64,000 nucleotides of DNA from Enterococcus thailandicus. Its GTDB lineage: Bacteria > Bacillota > Bacilli > Lactobacillales > Enterococcaceae. The stretch lies in the NCBI RefSeq assembly GCF_001886265.1, contig NZ_JXLE01000002.1, positions 172,418-236,417 on the forward strand, read 5' to 3'. Below, piece after piece: positions 44,846 through 51,682 of the stretch. A program made the position numbers and the translations under genes. Below the pieces are notes generated by a model that made no database searches, was not told the DNA's origin, and saw nothing but the letters and a program-made list of their open reading frames with translations. Within the stretch, counting starts at the first letter, position 1; every line of letters starts with the position of its first letter.

Positions 44846-46087
44846 CTATTTATTTAATAAAGTTTCTGTTTCTTGATTGAATGAATCCATTTCTTTTTGA
44901 ACATCTTGACCACCTAAATAGATTTGTTCAAAATGTTTCAAATAGTTTTGAGCGATTTCTTCAAATTGTGTGATTAATGGCATTGGTTCTGAATTAAGTA
45001 GTTGTTCATTGAAGACACTATAAATTGGATCATCTTTCAATTCAGGATTTTCCCAAGTCTTTTTAGCTGTTGGAAGTGCGTCTGTCAAATGCATCCACTC
45101 TAACTGATTGTCTGGCTGTGCCATAAAGTTAATAAATTTCGCCGCGTCATCTTTTTTCTCTGAATATTCAAAAATAGTTAAGTTTGACCCACCCATGGAT
45201 GAGATATTGTTTTCTTTACCCGGTAACGGTGCGATTGCCCATTTTCCATCAATATCTGGAACAGTATCCTTCACCGTTTTTGCCATCCACGGTCCACTAA
45301 TGAACATTGGAACCATCGCATCGCCTGAAAACGTTTGGCTGACATCTAAGCCAAGATCTTGCTTAGGCGCATAGCCTTTTTGGATAAAGTTGTTCAAGTA
45401 AGCAACACTGTCGACAAAAGGTGCTTGGTCAAATTCTGGTTGGTTATCTTTAATCAAAGGTGAACCATTTTGTCGTGCAAACATGAACCCTAATGTTTGT
45501 TCCTTGGAATCAATATTGATTCCATATTTATCATCTCCACGTGCTGCTAATTTTTTCGCAGCATCTTCTAATTCTTCCCAAGTTTTTGGTGGTTCTTTAT
45601 ATCCTATTGATTCTAAGATATCTGTTCGGTAAAACAAGACACGTGTTTCTGCCGCCCAAGGAATACCATAAGACTTCCCATCAAACTGTGTCGTTTCAAC
45701 AGAACCTTCATAAAAGTTATCTGGATTCATCGCATCGTACTTATCAATGTAACTTGACATATCTGCTAATGCACCAGCTTCTTGAAATTCAGGCATCCAA
45801 GTCGTTCCCATCTGTAAAACATCTGGACCACTTTTTGAAGCCACAGCCGTTAGTAGTTTATCGTGTGCATTCGACCATGGGATAGATTGAATTTTCACTT
45901 CAATTCCAGTTTCATCTGTAAATTTATCAGTCATTTTTGATAACTGCTTTACTTCGTCCCCCATTCCCCAAATATTTAAAACTTCGCTATCTTTTGCTGA
46001 ATTATTGCTTGAACCACACGCCGCCAATCCACCAAGTGCCATTACAGCTGTCAATCCTAATAAGCCAATTTTCTTCGATAGTTTCAT
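44846..46087 (-). CDS. Sugar-binding lipoprotein of the beta-1,2-glucan locus
   Basis: This 413-residue family 1 solute-binding protein has the signal peptide MKLSKKIGLLGLTAVMALGGLAACG with lipobox LAAC (Cys near 24). The mature part opens with EVLNIWGMGDEVKQLSKMTDKFTDETGIEVKIQSIPW and contains KSGPDVLQMGTTWMPEFQEAGALADMSSYI and FISGPWMAKTVKD, standard for oligosaccharide-binding proteins. It is the first gene of the operon and is controlled by the palindrome at 46111. In the comparable Listeria locus the binding protein captures beta-1,2-glucooligosaccharides; whether the binding-site residues agree was not checked. Confidence 0.92.
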   Translation of the reverse strand: MKLSKKIGLLGLTAVMALGGLAACGSSNNSAKDSEVLNIWGMGDEVKQLSKMTDKFTDETGIEVKIQSIPWSNAHDKLLTAVASKSGPDVLQMGTTWMPEFQEAGALADMSSYIDKYDAMNPDNFYEGSVETTQFDGKSYGIPWAAETRVLFYRTDILESIGYKEPPKTWEELEDAAKKLAARGDDKYGINIDSKEQTLGFMFARQNGSPLIKDNQPEFDQAPFVDSVAYLNNFIQKGYAPKQDLGLDVSQTFSGDAMVPMFISGPWMAKTVKDTVPDIDGKWAIAPLPGKENNISSMGGSNLTIFEYSEKKDDAAKFINFMAQPDNQLEWMHLTDALPTAKKTWENPELKDDPIYSVFNEQLLNSEPMPLITQFEEIAQNYLKHFEQIYLGGQDVQKEMDSFNQETETLLNK

Positions 46088-46109
46088 TTTTTTACTCCTC
46101 CATTTTTTA

Positions 46110-46280
46110 GTGAAACGTTTCTACAGGGAGAAGTATACTAGCTTGTTTCTAATTTGTAAAGCGCTTTCTAAAATATTTTTTTCGATAAAAAAGCATTGAA
46201 AGCTTGATTTTTTTGATTATAATGAAAGCTAAGTCAGGAACTTGTTTGAATTTTATCAAGTGACTCTTAGAAACGTTTCA
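46110..46280. promoter_or_regulatory. Divergent control region: paired GAAACGTTTC operators and cre-like site
   Basis: TGAAACGTTTCT (46111-46122) and AGAAACGTTTCA (46269-46280) are the same sequence in opposite orientation. Each is centred on a perfect 10-bp palindrome with central CG and lies before one of the divergent genes. The LacI-type protein at 36505 is the likely ligand, perhaps looping the DNA between them. A cre-like GTAAAGCGCTTTCT lies at 46157-46170. Confidence 0.75.
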
Positions 46281-46297
46281 CCAGAAAGGAGTTTTTT

Positions 46298-47920
46298 ATG
46301 AATAAAGACAATAAAGATAACATACCTTGGTGGCAATCAGCGGTTTTTTATCAAATCTATCCAAAGAGTTTTCAAGACAGCAATCATGACGGGATTGGTG
46401 ATATCAACGGCATTGTCTCTCGCCTTCCCTACTTGCATCAACTGGGAATTGATGCGATTTGGCTATCACCGGTTTATTCCTCGCCTAACGTTGATAATGG
46501 TTATGATATTGACAACTATTATGCAATTTTAAATGAATTTGGAACAATGGCGGATGTTGAACAGTTAATTACCAAAGCGAAGTCTTTTGGAATCCGAATC
46601 ATTATGGATTTAGTTGTTAATCATACATCTGATCAACATTCTTGGTTTTTGGAAGCAGAAAAAGGAAATAAAAAATATCAGGATTATTATATTTGGCAAA
46701 AAGAACCACCCAATACTTTGCAGTCCTTTTTTGGCGGAACGGCCTGGACATTTAACGAAAAACAAAATCGGTATTATTTGCATTTATTTTCCAAACATCA
46801 ACCAGATTTAAATTGGGAGAATCCCAATATGCGAAAAGAGATTTGGGAAATGATGCGCTTTTGGATTGATAAAGGGATCGGTGGCTTTCGATTAGATGTT
46901 ATTGATTTGATTGGAAAGCAACCTGAAAAAGAAGTACTCGGTAACGGACCAAACTTACACACATACCTCCAAGAAATGTATCATGAAGTCTTAAAAGAAA
47001 CTGACCTAGTGACTATTGGCGAAGCAGGAAGTGTGACTCCTGAAACTGCACCGTTATATACGGCACCAGAAAGAAACGAACTTTCAATGGTCTTTCAATT
47101 TCAACATATGGCATTAGATGAGCAAACTGGGCACTCAAAGTGGGCACTTAAAAAGTTAAGTGTTGCTGAACTAAAAAAGGTGCTTTCAAAATGGCAAACT
47201 GCCCTACCTGAAAATGCTTGGAATAGTTTATTTTGGAGCAATCACGATCAGCCTCGCATTTTATCTCGTTGGGGAGACTTAAACTATCCATTAGAGAGCG
47301 GGAAAATGTTAGCAATCCTGCTTCATTTGATGCGTGGGACCCCATTTATTTATCAAGGTGAAGAAATTGGTATGACGAATTTTCCGATTCATTCCGCCAA
47401 GCAGATTCAAGATATCGAAAGTCTAAATTTTTATCATAGTCAACAAGAAGCGGGGATTGCGAAAGAAAAAATTTTTGAAGCGATCAATACCAAAGGTCGT
47501 GACAATGCACGTACACCTATGCAATGGGACGATTCGCTCTTTGGGGGATTCTCAACTGTTTCTCCTTGGTACCCAATCAATCCAAATCACGAGCAAATCA
47601 ATGTCGAAGCAAATTTGAATCATCCTAATTCACTTTTCTTTACTTATCAAAAGCTGATTGCTTTACGAAAAAAATACCCAATTATTATTTGGGGAAACTA
47701 TGAGTTATTAGATACTCCCCCTACAATTTTTGCCTATAAAAGAAATTACGAACACGAGACTTGGTTAGTCTGCGCAAATTTTTCAGATCAAAAGACTTTC
47801 TATTCCTTTTCTGAAAAACCAGAAACGACAATTATCAGTAATTACGATGCCACTTATTCAACACTTGACCAACTTAACTTACGTCCATACGAAACTTTTG
47901 TTGTAAAACTTACACCTTGA
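46298..47920 (+). CDS. GH13_31 alpha-glucosidase, glucan 1,6-alpha-glucosidase (DexB) type
   Basis: This 540-residue cytosolic enzyme begins WWQSAVFYQIYPKSFQDSNHDGIGDINGI, the usual opening of subfamily GH13_31. Catalytic residues are Asp near 200 in GGFRLDVIDLIG, Glu near 242 in TIGEAGS, and Asp near 316 in FWSNHDQPR. QFQHMALD and DNARTPMQWD are also present. The pattern VIDLIGK around the nucleophile matches DexB-like exo-1,6-glucosidases better than trehalose-6-phosphate hydrolases, but oligo-1,6-glucosidase activity cannot be excluded. AAAGGAG precedes the ATG. It shares the operator pair with the beta-glucan operon even though it should cleave alpha linkages. Confidence 0.88.
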   Translation: MNKDNKDNIPWWQSAVFYQIYPKSFQDSNHDGIGDINGIVSRLPYLHQLGIDAIWLSPVYSSPNVDNGYDIDNYYAILNEFGTMADVEQLITKAKSFGIRIIMDLVVNHTSDQHSWFLEAEKGNKKYQDYYIWQKEPPNTLQSFFGGTAWTFNEKQNRYYLHLFSKHQPDLNWENPNMRKEIWEMMRFWIDKGIGGFRLDVIDLIGKQPEKEVLGNGPNLHTYLQEMYHEVLKETDLVTIGEAGSVTPETAPLYTAPERNELSMVFQFQHMALDEQTGHSKWALKKLSVAELKKVLSKWQTALPENAWNSLFWSNHDQPRILSRWGDLNYPLESGKMLAILLHLMRGTPFIYQGEEIGMTNFPIHSAKQIQDIESLNFYHSQQEAGIAKEKIFEAINTKGRDNARTPMQWDDSLFGGFSTVSPWYPINPNHEQINVEANLNHPNSLFFTYQKLIALRKKYPIIIWGNYELLDTPPTIFAYKRNYEHETWLVCANFSDQKTFYSFSEKPETTIISNYDATYSTLDQLNLRPYETFVVKLTP

Positions 47921-47925
47921 CTACT

Positions 47926-47970
47926 CTGCTATTTTTCTATTTACGATTTTAGTAACTAGAAAAATAGCAG
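47926..47970 (+). terminator. Terminator of the GH13_31 gene
   Basis: CTGCTATTTTTCT (47926-47938) pairs perfectly with AGAAAAATAGCAG (47958-47970) and is followed by a T-run. Confidence 0.9.
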
Positions 47971-47974
47971 TTTT

Positions 47975-48250
47975 TATTTATAGCAAAATTATTTAAAAAG
48001 TAACCGCTAACTTAAATTTCATTTTGTCATTTTAATTTCCTGATTAATTCTTTAATTACTAGTTACAATATAGTAAACTTATTTAATAAGATGGTTATTT
48101 TAAGATTAACTTTAATTCAACTGGTTTATTACTAATACAAACTGGTACTTTTTCGCATAAAATCAAAGAAATATAACGTTTTTTATTTACGCAAAGATCG
48201 AACTAGAGCGCACTAGAAATAGTTTTTTGCCCCTTCCGTCTCAGAAAATC
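47975..48250. other. AT-rich intergenic stretch, start of accessory block
   Basis: No open frame with a ribosome site and no strong hairpin was seen in this 276-bp stretch. Base composition becomes clearly more AT-rich than in the preceding sugar locus, marking the left edge of the accessory region. Confidence 0.5.
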
Positions 48251-48253
48251 AAC

Positions 48254-48282
48254 TTTACAATAAGAACGTTTGTTCGTATAAT
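48254..48282 (+). promoter_or_regulatory. Promoter with embedded LexA (SOS) box
   Basis: TTTACA (48254-48259) and TATAAT (48277-48282) are spaced by exactly 17 bp. The spacer contains GAACGTTTGTTC (48264-48275), a perfect match to the Firmicute LexA site GAAC-N4-GTTC. Binding there would cover the promoter completely. Confidence 0.85.
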
Positions 48283-48299
48283 ATTTTCGAGGTGATCTT

Positions 48300-48602
48300 A
48301 TGTTTGCAATTGATGGAGTCTATCTGTGGTTCAACTATGACCCAACACATAAATTCGTTAAAGACTTGTACAAATTTTGGAGTACTGAAATCATATTTGA
48401 AGCTATCGAAGATAGATTGCTAATCAATTTATATTATAGTCAAAAAAAATACATTAAGATTTCGGCATCTAAGAGTAGAATTGGCAAGTCAATCTATTTT
48501 TTATTTAATGTTAAAACAGATGTCCCCGATGTTCGCCAAAAACATCGACGTTATGACTATATAAAGTATACTTTCGTTGATCCAGAAAGGTATATAGATT
48601 AA
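48300..48602 (+). CDS. Hypothetical protein under SOS control
   Basis: This 100-residue protein starts at an ATG after CGAGGTGATCTT, a good ribosome site, 18 bp downstream of a consensus promoter. It is rich in aromatic and basic residues. The N-terminal part contains YLWFNYDPTHKFVKDLYKFW, the middle YYSQKKYIKISASKSRIGKSIYFLF, and it ends HRRYDYIKYTFVDPERYID. No signal peptide or membrane helix is apparent and I do not recognise a family. The promoter implies induction by DNA damage. The gene is alone; a decayed copy of its 3' end lies about 400 bp downstream. It could be a damage-response accessory protein, a toxin or a phage-derived factor, and nothing in the sequence decides this. Confidence 0.7.
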   Translation: MFAIDGVYLWFNYDPTHKFVKDLYKFWSTEIIFEAIEDRLLINLYYSQKKYIKISASKSRIGKSIYFLFNVKTDVPDVRQKHRRYDYIKYTFVDPERYID

Positions 48603-48815
48603 AATAAGTTACCTAAAAAGGACAAATACAAATTTTATTATCTTATTCATAGTAAGAAGATAATTTTAAGATTGCGAAATACGATACTATTTGTAATCTA
48701 TAGTATCAGTCCTATAAAATAAACATCTAATTAATTACTCTAAATCCTAATTATAAGCCTTTTTTCTCACTTTTTTTCAAAAATATGGTATGCTTCTTAG
48801 TGAATTCAAATATAA

Positions 48816-48880
48816 AAGAGTTTAAAGCGTAAAACACTTATGGGGAAGTGGTTTGGGGTGCGCTTTAAACTCTTCTTTAT
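48816..48880 (+). ncRNA. Structured hairpin, candidate small RNA or free-standing terminator
   Basis: AAGAGTTTAAAGCG (48816-48829) pairs perfectly with CGCTTTAAACTCTT (48861-48874), a 14-bp stem closing a 31-nt loop. The loop contains a second stem CACTT/AAGTG around ATGGGG and a G-rich TTTGGGGTG. A T-rich tail follows. No gene precedes it within 200 bp that would need such an elaborate terminator. It may be a short independent RNA. A convincing promoter was not identified, so the strand is also uncertain. Confidence 0.35.
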
Positions 48881-48972
48881 TATTATCTCACAGCATGCTT
48901 AAAAGGTCTATAGATTAAGTTATGTAAAAAAGTGCCTCTTTAAACGTCCTAAAATCCAAACAAGGATAGCAT

Positions 48973-49060
48973 AATATACACTATCGTTGATCCAGAAAAC
49001 AGGTAAATAAATTTTGCAAAAGCAATAAGTTAAAAACATTACAAAAAAGACAAGGATATC
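48973..49060 (+). pseudogene. Decayed copy of the 3' end of the SOS-controlled gene
   Basis: TCGTTGATCCAGAAA at 48984-48998 is identical to 48574-48588 inside the intact gene. In the same frame this copy reads YTIVDPENR-stop against YTFVDPERYID. Similarity continues past the stop (AATAAGTTA and an AAAAAGACAA-like stretch in both). No start or upstream coding part remains, so only a remnant of a tandem paralogue is left. Confidence 0.55.
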
Positions 49061-49140
49061 ACATCAAGAAAAAATGTTTTGAAAATATCTTTGCCTTTTT
49101 GTATTATATCTATATTAAATAATCAATCACAACACATTAA

Positions 49141-50115
49141 CTAATTTATATATTTAATTTGTTGTTTTTCTATAATTGGATAACTAATTAACTTATGACT
49201 ATCTAAGTCTTCTTTATTCATATCAATTGCAGTAATTTGACTGTCTTCATATGTTCGATAATAATATATTCCTTTGTCAACATTGCAACAAGAAGAATAA
49301 ATTGTATATTCATATTTTCCATCACCAACATCACACAAACCTTTTTGTTGTTCTACTGAACCTAAGATATGGAAAAATTGACTAATACTTTCTGACTCTG
49401 AATCTCCAGATACAGAATTCAGCTTCGTAAAAGTCGCTTTAACAAAACGAGATACTGAGGATAAATCTCCAGGCAAGCCTATCCCTCCCATACCGCGGCT
49501 ATAGGCATTCAAACTTATTTGATTTGAAAAATTATTTTTAGGAGTTTCACTCGATAAGACACGATAATTGTTTAAATTAAATAATTGATAGTCAAATGAA
49601 GGATTATTGGTAAGAACGCCCACAGGGTTATCATATATATGAAGTCCATCTTTCATACTTTCAATGACAATTGATTTTTCTTTATCAGCTAATAGCCAAT
49701 GTAAAGGGGATAAAGGAAGTTCATCACTATAATTTATATTTGCTAAATTGATATTTTTTAACAATTTTTTAGCTTCTCCTACTGTTGAGCATTGTCCTAA
49801 AATCCAAGGAATAAATTCAAAAGGAGATACATTGTCTTTCCCTTCTTGTATTTCTTTATAATCAGCATACCCAGAAAAATTTAGCCCAGCCATACTCAAT
49901 CCTTTTTCATTTGTCGCATCGTAATAAAGAGGGTAGTCATCTATACCAGCGGCAATACCAATCATTGCATAATGAGTATCCAAATCATTTACCTTTCGAA
50001 AATTCAACTTATAATTTCTTGGAGTAACAGTGACTACTTCATTGTAAGATATTTCATAATCAAAATTCCTTCCAAAATAATGATCACTTGTTACATAAGT
50101 AATAGACGTACACAT
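49141..50115 (-). CDS. bsh: Bile salt hydrolase (choloylglycine hydrolase)
   Basis: This 324-residue N-terminal-nucleophile hydrolase frees the amino acid from conjugated bile salts in the cytoplasm. Removal of Met exposes the catalytic Cys2 in MCTSITY. Other conserved positions are RNFDYE (Arg and Asp near 16-20), YDATNEKGLSMAGLNF (Asn near 69-70), LTNNPSFDYQLFNLNNYR (Asn near 170) and LSSVSRFVKATF (Arg near 223). The length fits the family (about 315-330). AGGAGGAATAAACT precedes the ATG. Penicillin V acylases share the fold, but the N-terminal motif matches intestinal BSH enzymes closely. The gene is monocistronic within an AT-rich accessory block. Confidence 0.93.
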   Translation of the reverse strand: MCTSITYVTSDHYFGRNFDYEISYNEVVTVTPRNYKLNFRKVNDLDTHYAMIGIAAGIDDYPLYYDATNEKGLSMAGLNFSGYADYKEIQEGKDNVSPFEFIPWILGQCSTVGEAKKLLKNINLANINYSDELPLSPLHWLLADKEKSIVIESMKDGLHIYDNPVGVLTNNPSFDYQLFNLNNYRVLSSETPKNNFSNQISLNAYSRGMGGIGLPGDLSSVSRFVKATFTKLNSVSGDSESESISQFFHILGSVEQQKGLCDVGDGKYEYTIYSSCCNVDKGIYYYRTYEDSQITAIDMNKEDLDSHKLISYPIIEKQQIKYIN

Positions 50116-50277
50116 AGTTTATTCCTCCTAAATATTGTTCTGTCCACGTTCATTTTACTCCAAAGTTTTCCTCATTTCAAAAGAAAATCACAGAATACAC
50201 GAAGAAGCGTTTCTATTTGTATAAACTATATCAAAGTTCTATACTTAAATTATCAAATAAAAAGGACGTGAAGATAA

Positions 50278-50535
50278 ATGTCAAATTTAGAAAACAAAGA
50301 AGAAAAAGTTGTAAACAAAATTGTTTCTGTTGTCAATAAACTGGATAAAGAGTTAGACGAACTTGATACGTTATCTGAAAATCCAGAAAAAAAACATAAC
50401 CTAAAAAAATGGTTAGTTGAACGAAAGGCTATTCATGAAATTAAAAAAGTTCTTCATGAAGCTGATAAATATGAAAAATATGATGAAAAAGAACTTGATA
50501 AAGAATTTAAAGAAATCAATGACTTATTACTATAA
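50278..50535 (+). CDS. Small charged hypothetical protein
   Basis: This 85-residue protein has 24 Lys and about as many Glu and Asp, and is predicted almost entirely helical with a likely coiled-coil character (NKIVSVVNKLDKELDELDTL and IHEIKKVLHEADKYEKYDEKELDKEFKEI). AAAAAGGACGTGAAGATAA precedes the ATG. No cysteine, signal peptide or membrane helix is seen. I do not recognise it. It is followed by hairpin terminators and stands alone between bsh and a DUF4231-like gene. Confidence 0.6.
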   Translation: MSNLENKEEKVVNKIVSVVNKLDKELDELDTLSENPEKKHNLKKWLVERKAIHEIKKVLHEADKYEKYDEKELDKEFKEINDLLL

Positions 50536-50544
50536 TTGATTTAT

Positions 50545-50610
50545 ACGACTCATTTTTGAGTCGTCAGACTGCAAACAACACTCTAAATTTAGGAGTTTGT
50601 CTACAGTCTG
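50545..50610 (+). terminator. Tandem hairpins after the small charged protein gene
   Basis: ACGACTCA (50545-50552) pairs with TGAGTCGT (50557-50564) around TTTT. Immediately after it CAGACTG (50565-50571) pairs with CAGTCTG (50604-50610) around a longer loop. The T-run is short, so termination strength is uncertain. Confidence 0.6.
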
Positions 50611-50658
50611 AATAAATTTTAAATTTATTGTCCATAATGTTATTATGAATTTATAGCA

Positions 50659-50720
50659 TTAAGAAAAGAGATAAGACTTTACATTTTTTTAGGAATGTAA
50701 AGTCTTATCTCTTTTCTTAA
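50659..50720. repeat. 27-bp perfect inverted repeat
   Basis: The arms 50659-50685 (starting TTAAGAAAAGAGATAAG) and 50694-50720 (ending CTTATCTCTTTTCTTAA) are perfectly complementary over 27 bp with an 8-nt loop TTTTTAGG. It lies between convergent genes and could end transcription in both directions, but the stem is far longer and more AT-rich than the other terminators here. Confidence 0.85.
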
Positions 50721-50766
50721 TTGTACAATTAGTACTATCTGCACTACTTTATAATTAAATAAATTT

Positions 50767-51183
50767 TTAGTTATTAACTTGATTAAAATCAGAGATAATA
50801 TCATTTAATTCAGTTTGAAGGGTTGTAACGATTAAATGGAAATTTTCTTCATCTGTTTTATTATATGGGGATGTTTTCGTTATATATAACAACTTTTCTT
50901 TTTCAATTTTCATTAATAACTCTGTCGAAGTCTGTACTTTATCTTGATAATTAAATGCAGACATCCCACTTTGTATAATTGTAATTATTGCTGAAGCAAT
51001 TGAAACAATCAATAGTAAAGACCTGTGTTCGGAAGCCTGATCAATTAATATTGGGATACTAGCTGATAAGACTATTTTTATAATATTTCCGATAGCAATT
51101 ACTCTATTATAAAATCGAATTTCTTTTTTTAATCTATCGATTGTAGAATCAATAGATTCGATAAACGCTTTTTGATCCATCAT
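50767..51183 (-). CDS. DUF4231/SLATT-like two-helix membrane protein
   Basis: The product has about 138 residues. It begins with a charged helix (STIDRLKKEIRFYNRVIAIG), followed by two adjacent membrane helices (GNIIKIVLSASIPILI and RSLLLIVSIASAIITIIQSGMSAF). A second amphipathic helical part (YQDKVQTSTELLMKIEKEKLLYITKTSPY) and a final helix (LIVTTLQTELNDIISDFNQ) come next. This order, including the EK-LLY-TK-PY motif, matches DUF4231 and the wider SLATT group, which were proposed by comparative genomics to be pore-forming effectors triggered by nucleotide signals. Here no nucleotide cyclase or other defence gene is adjacent. ATG at 51183 or 51180 follows GGAGAG. Confidence 0.7.
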   Translation of the reverse strand: MMDQKAFIESIDSTIDRLKKEIRFYNRVIAIGNIIKIVLSASIPILIDQASEHRSLLLIVSIASAIITIIQSGMSAFNYQDKVQTSTELLMKIEKEKLLYITKTSPYNKTDEENFHLIVTTLQTELNDIISDFNQVNN

Positions 51184-51448
51184 TTTCTCTCCAATCATTT
51201 TATTAAAATCATTAACAAAAATATTATAATAGGATTTAAGTAAGTTCTAACTAATCACACATAAAAATAAAAAAACATTTGTATTTTATCAAAGTTTTAT
51301 TATACTTGTCAATTTGTGTACATCCTAAAATATAAGCTATTTGTTTACTTCTGTAGAATATATACTTTGTTGTTAGATAAGTTGTACATGTTTATAGAAT
51401 CTAAATAATAAATTTTTATGTACCGCCCCTCAAAGAGGGGGGAATTTT

Positions 51449-51613
51449 TTATCTTTGTGGAATATTTAAATACCAACGCTTGTCATGAAAATCTTGTGCT
51501 CCACCCTTAGTATTTCCTTCTGGATCGTTTGTCGCACGCATCATGACGTATACTTTCTTATTAGGGAAATCACGCATATTGAAAGATACATGATAGCCAA
51601 CTTTAAATAACTT
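51449..51613 (-). pseudogene. 3' remnant of an unidentified protein gene
   Basis: On the minus strand an open frame of 54 codons runs from just after an in-frame stop at 51614-51616 to TAA at 51449. It encodes KLFKVGYHVSFNMRDF, then NKKVYVMMRATNDPEGN and KRWYLNIPQR, a protein-like composition. A GC-rich terminator hairpin (CCCCTC/GAGGGG, about 51426-51442) and a T-run follow. There is no start codon or ribosome site at the left edge of the similarity, so this looks like the tail of a once larger gene. I do not recognise the family. The stretch 51199-51425 holds nothing else recognisable. Confidence 0.5.
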
Positions 51614-51682
51614 TTACACAACTATATGGCGACTATCGCTACCTGCCAATAAGTGGGAGCAAAAATTATCTAGGAGGAAAAA

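Noticed and set aside
46298-47920. Trehalose-6-phosphate hydrolase (TreC) annotation for the GH13_31 gene
   Set aside because: The region around the nucleophile (RLDVIDLIGK) and absence of a trehalose PTS gene fit DexB-like glucosidases better.
48300-48602. YolD-like protein, often found under SOS control next to Y-family polymerases
   Set aside because: The sequence lacks the YolD pattern I know and there is no polymerase gene beside it.
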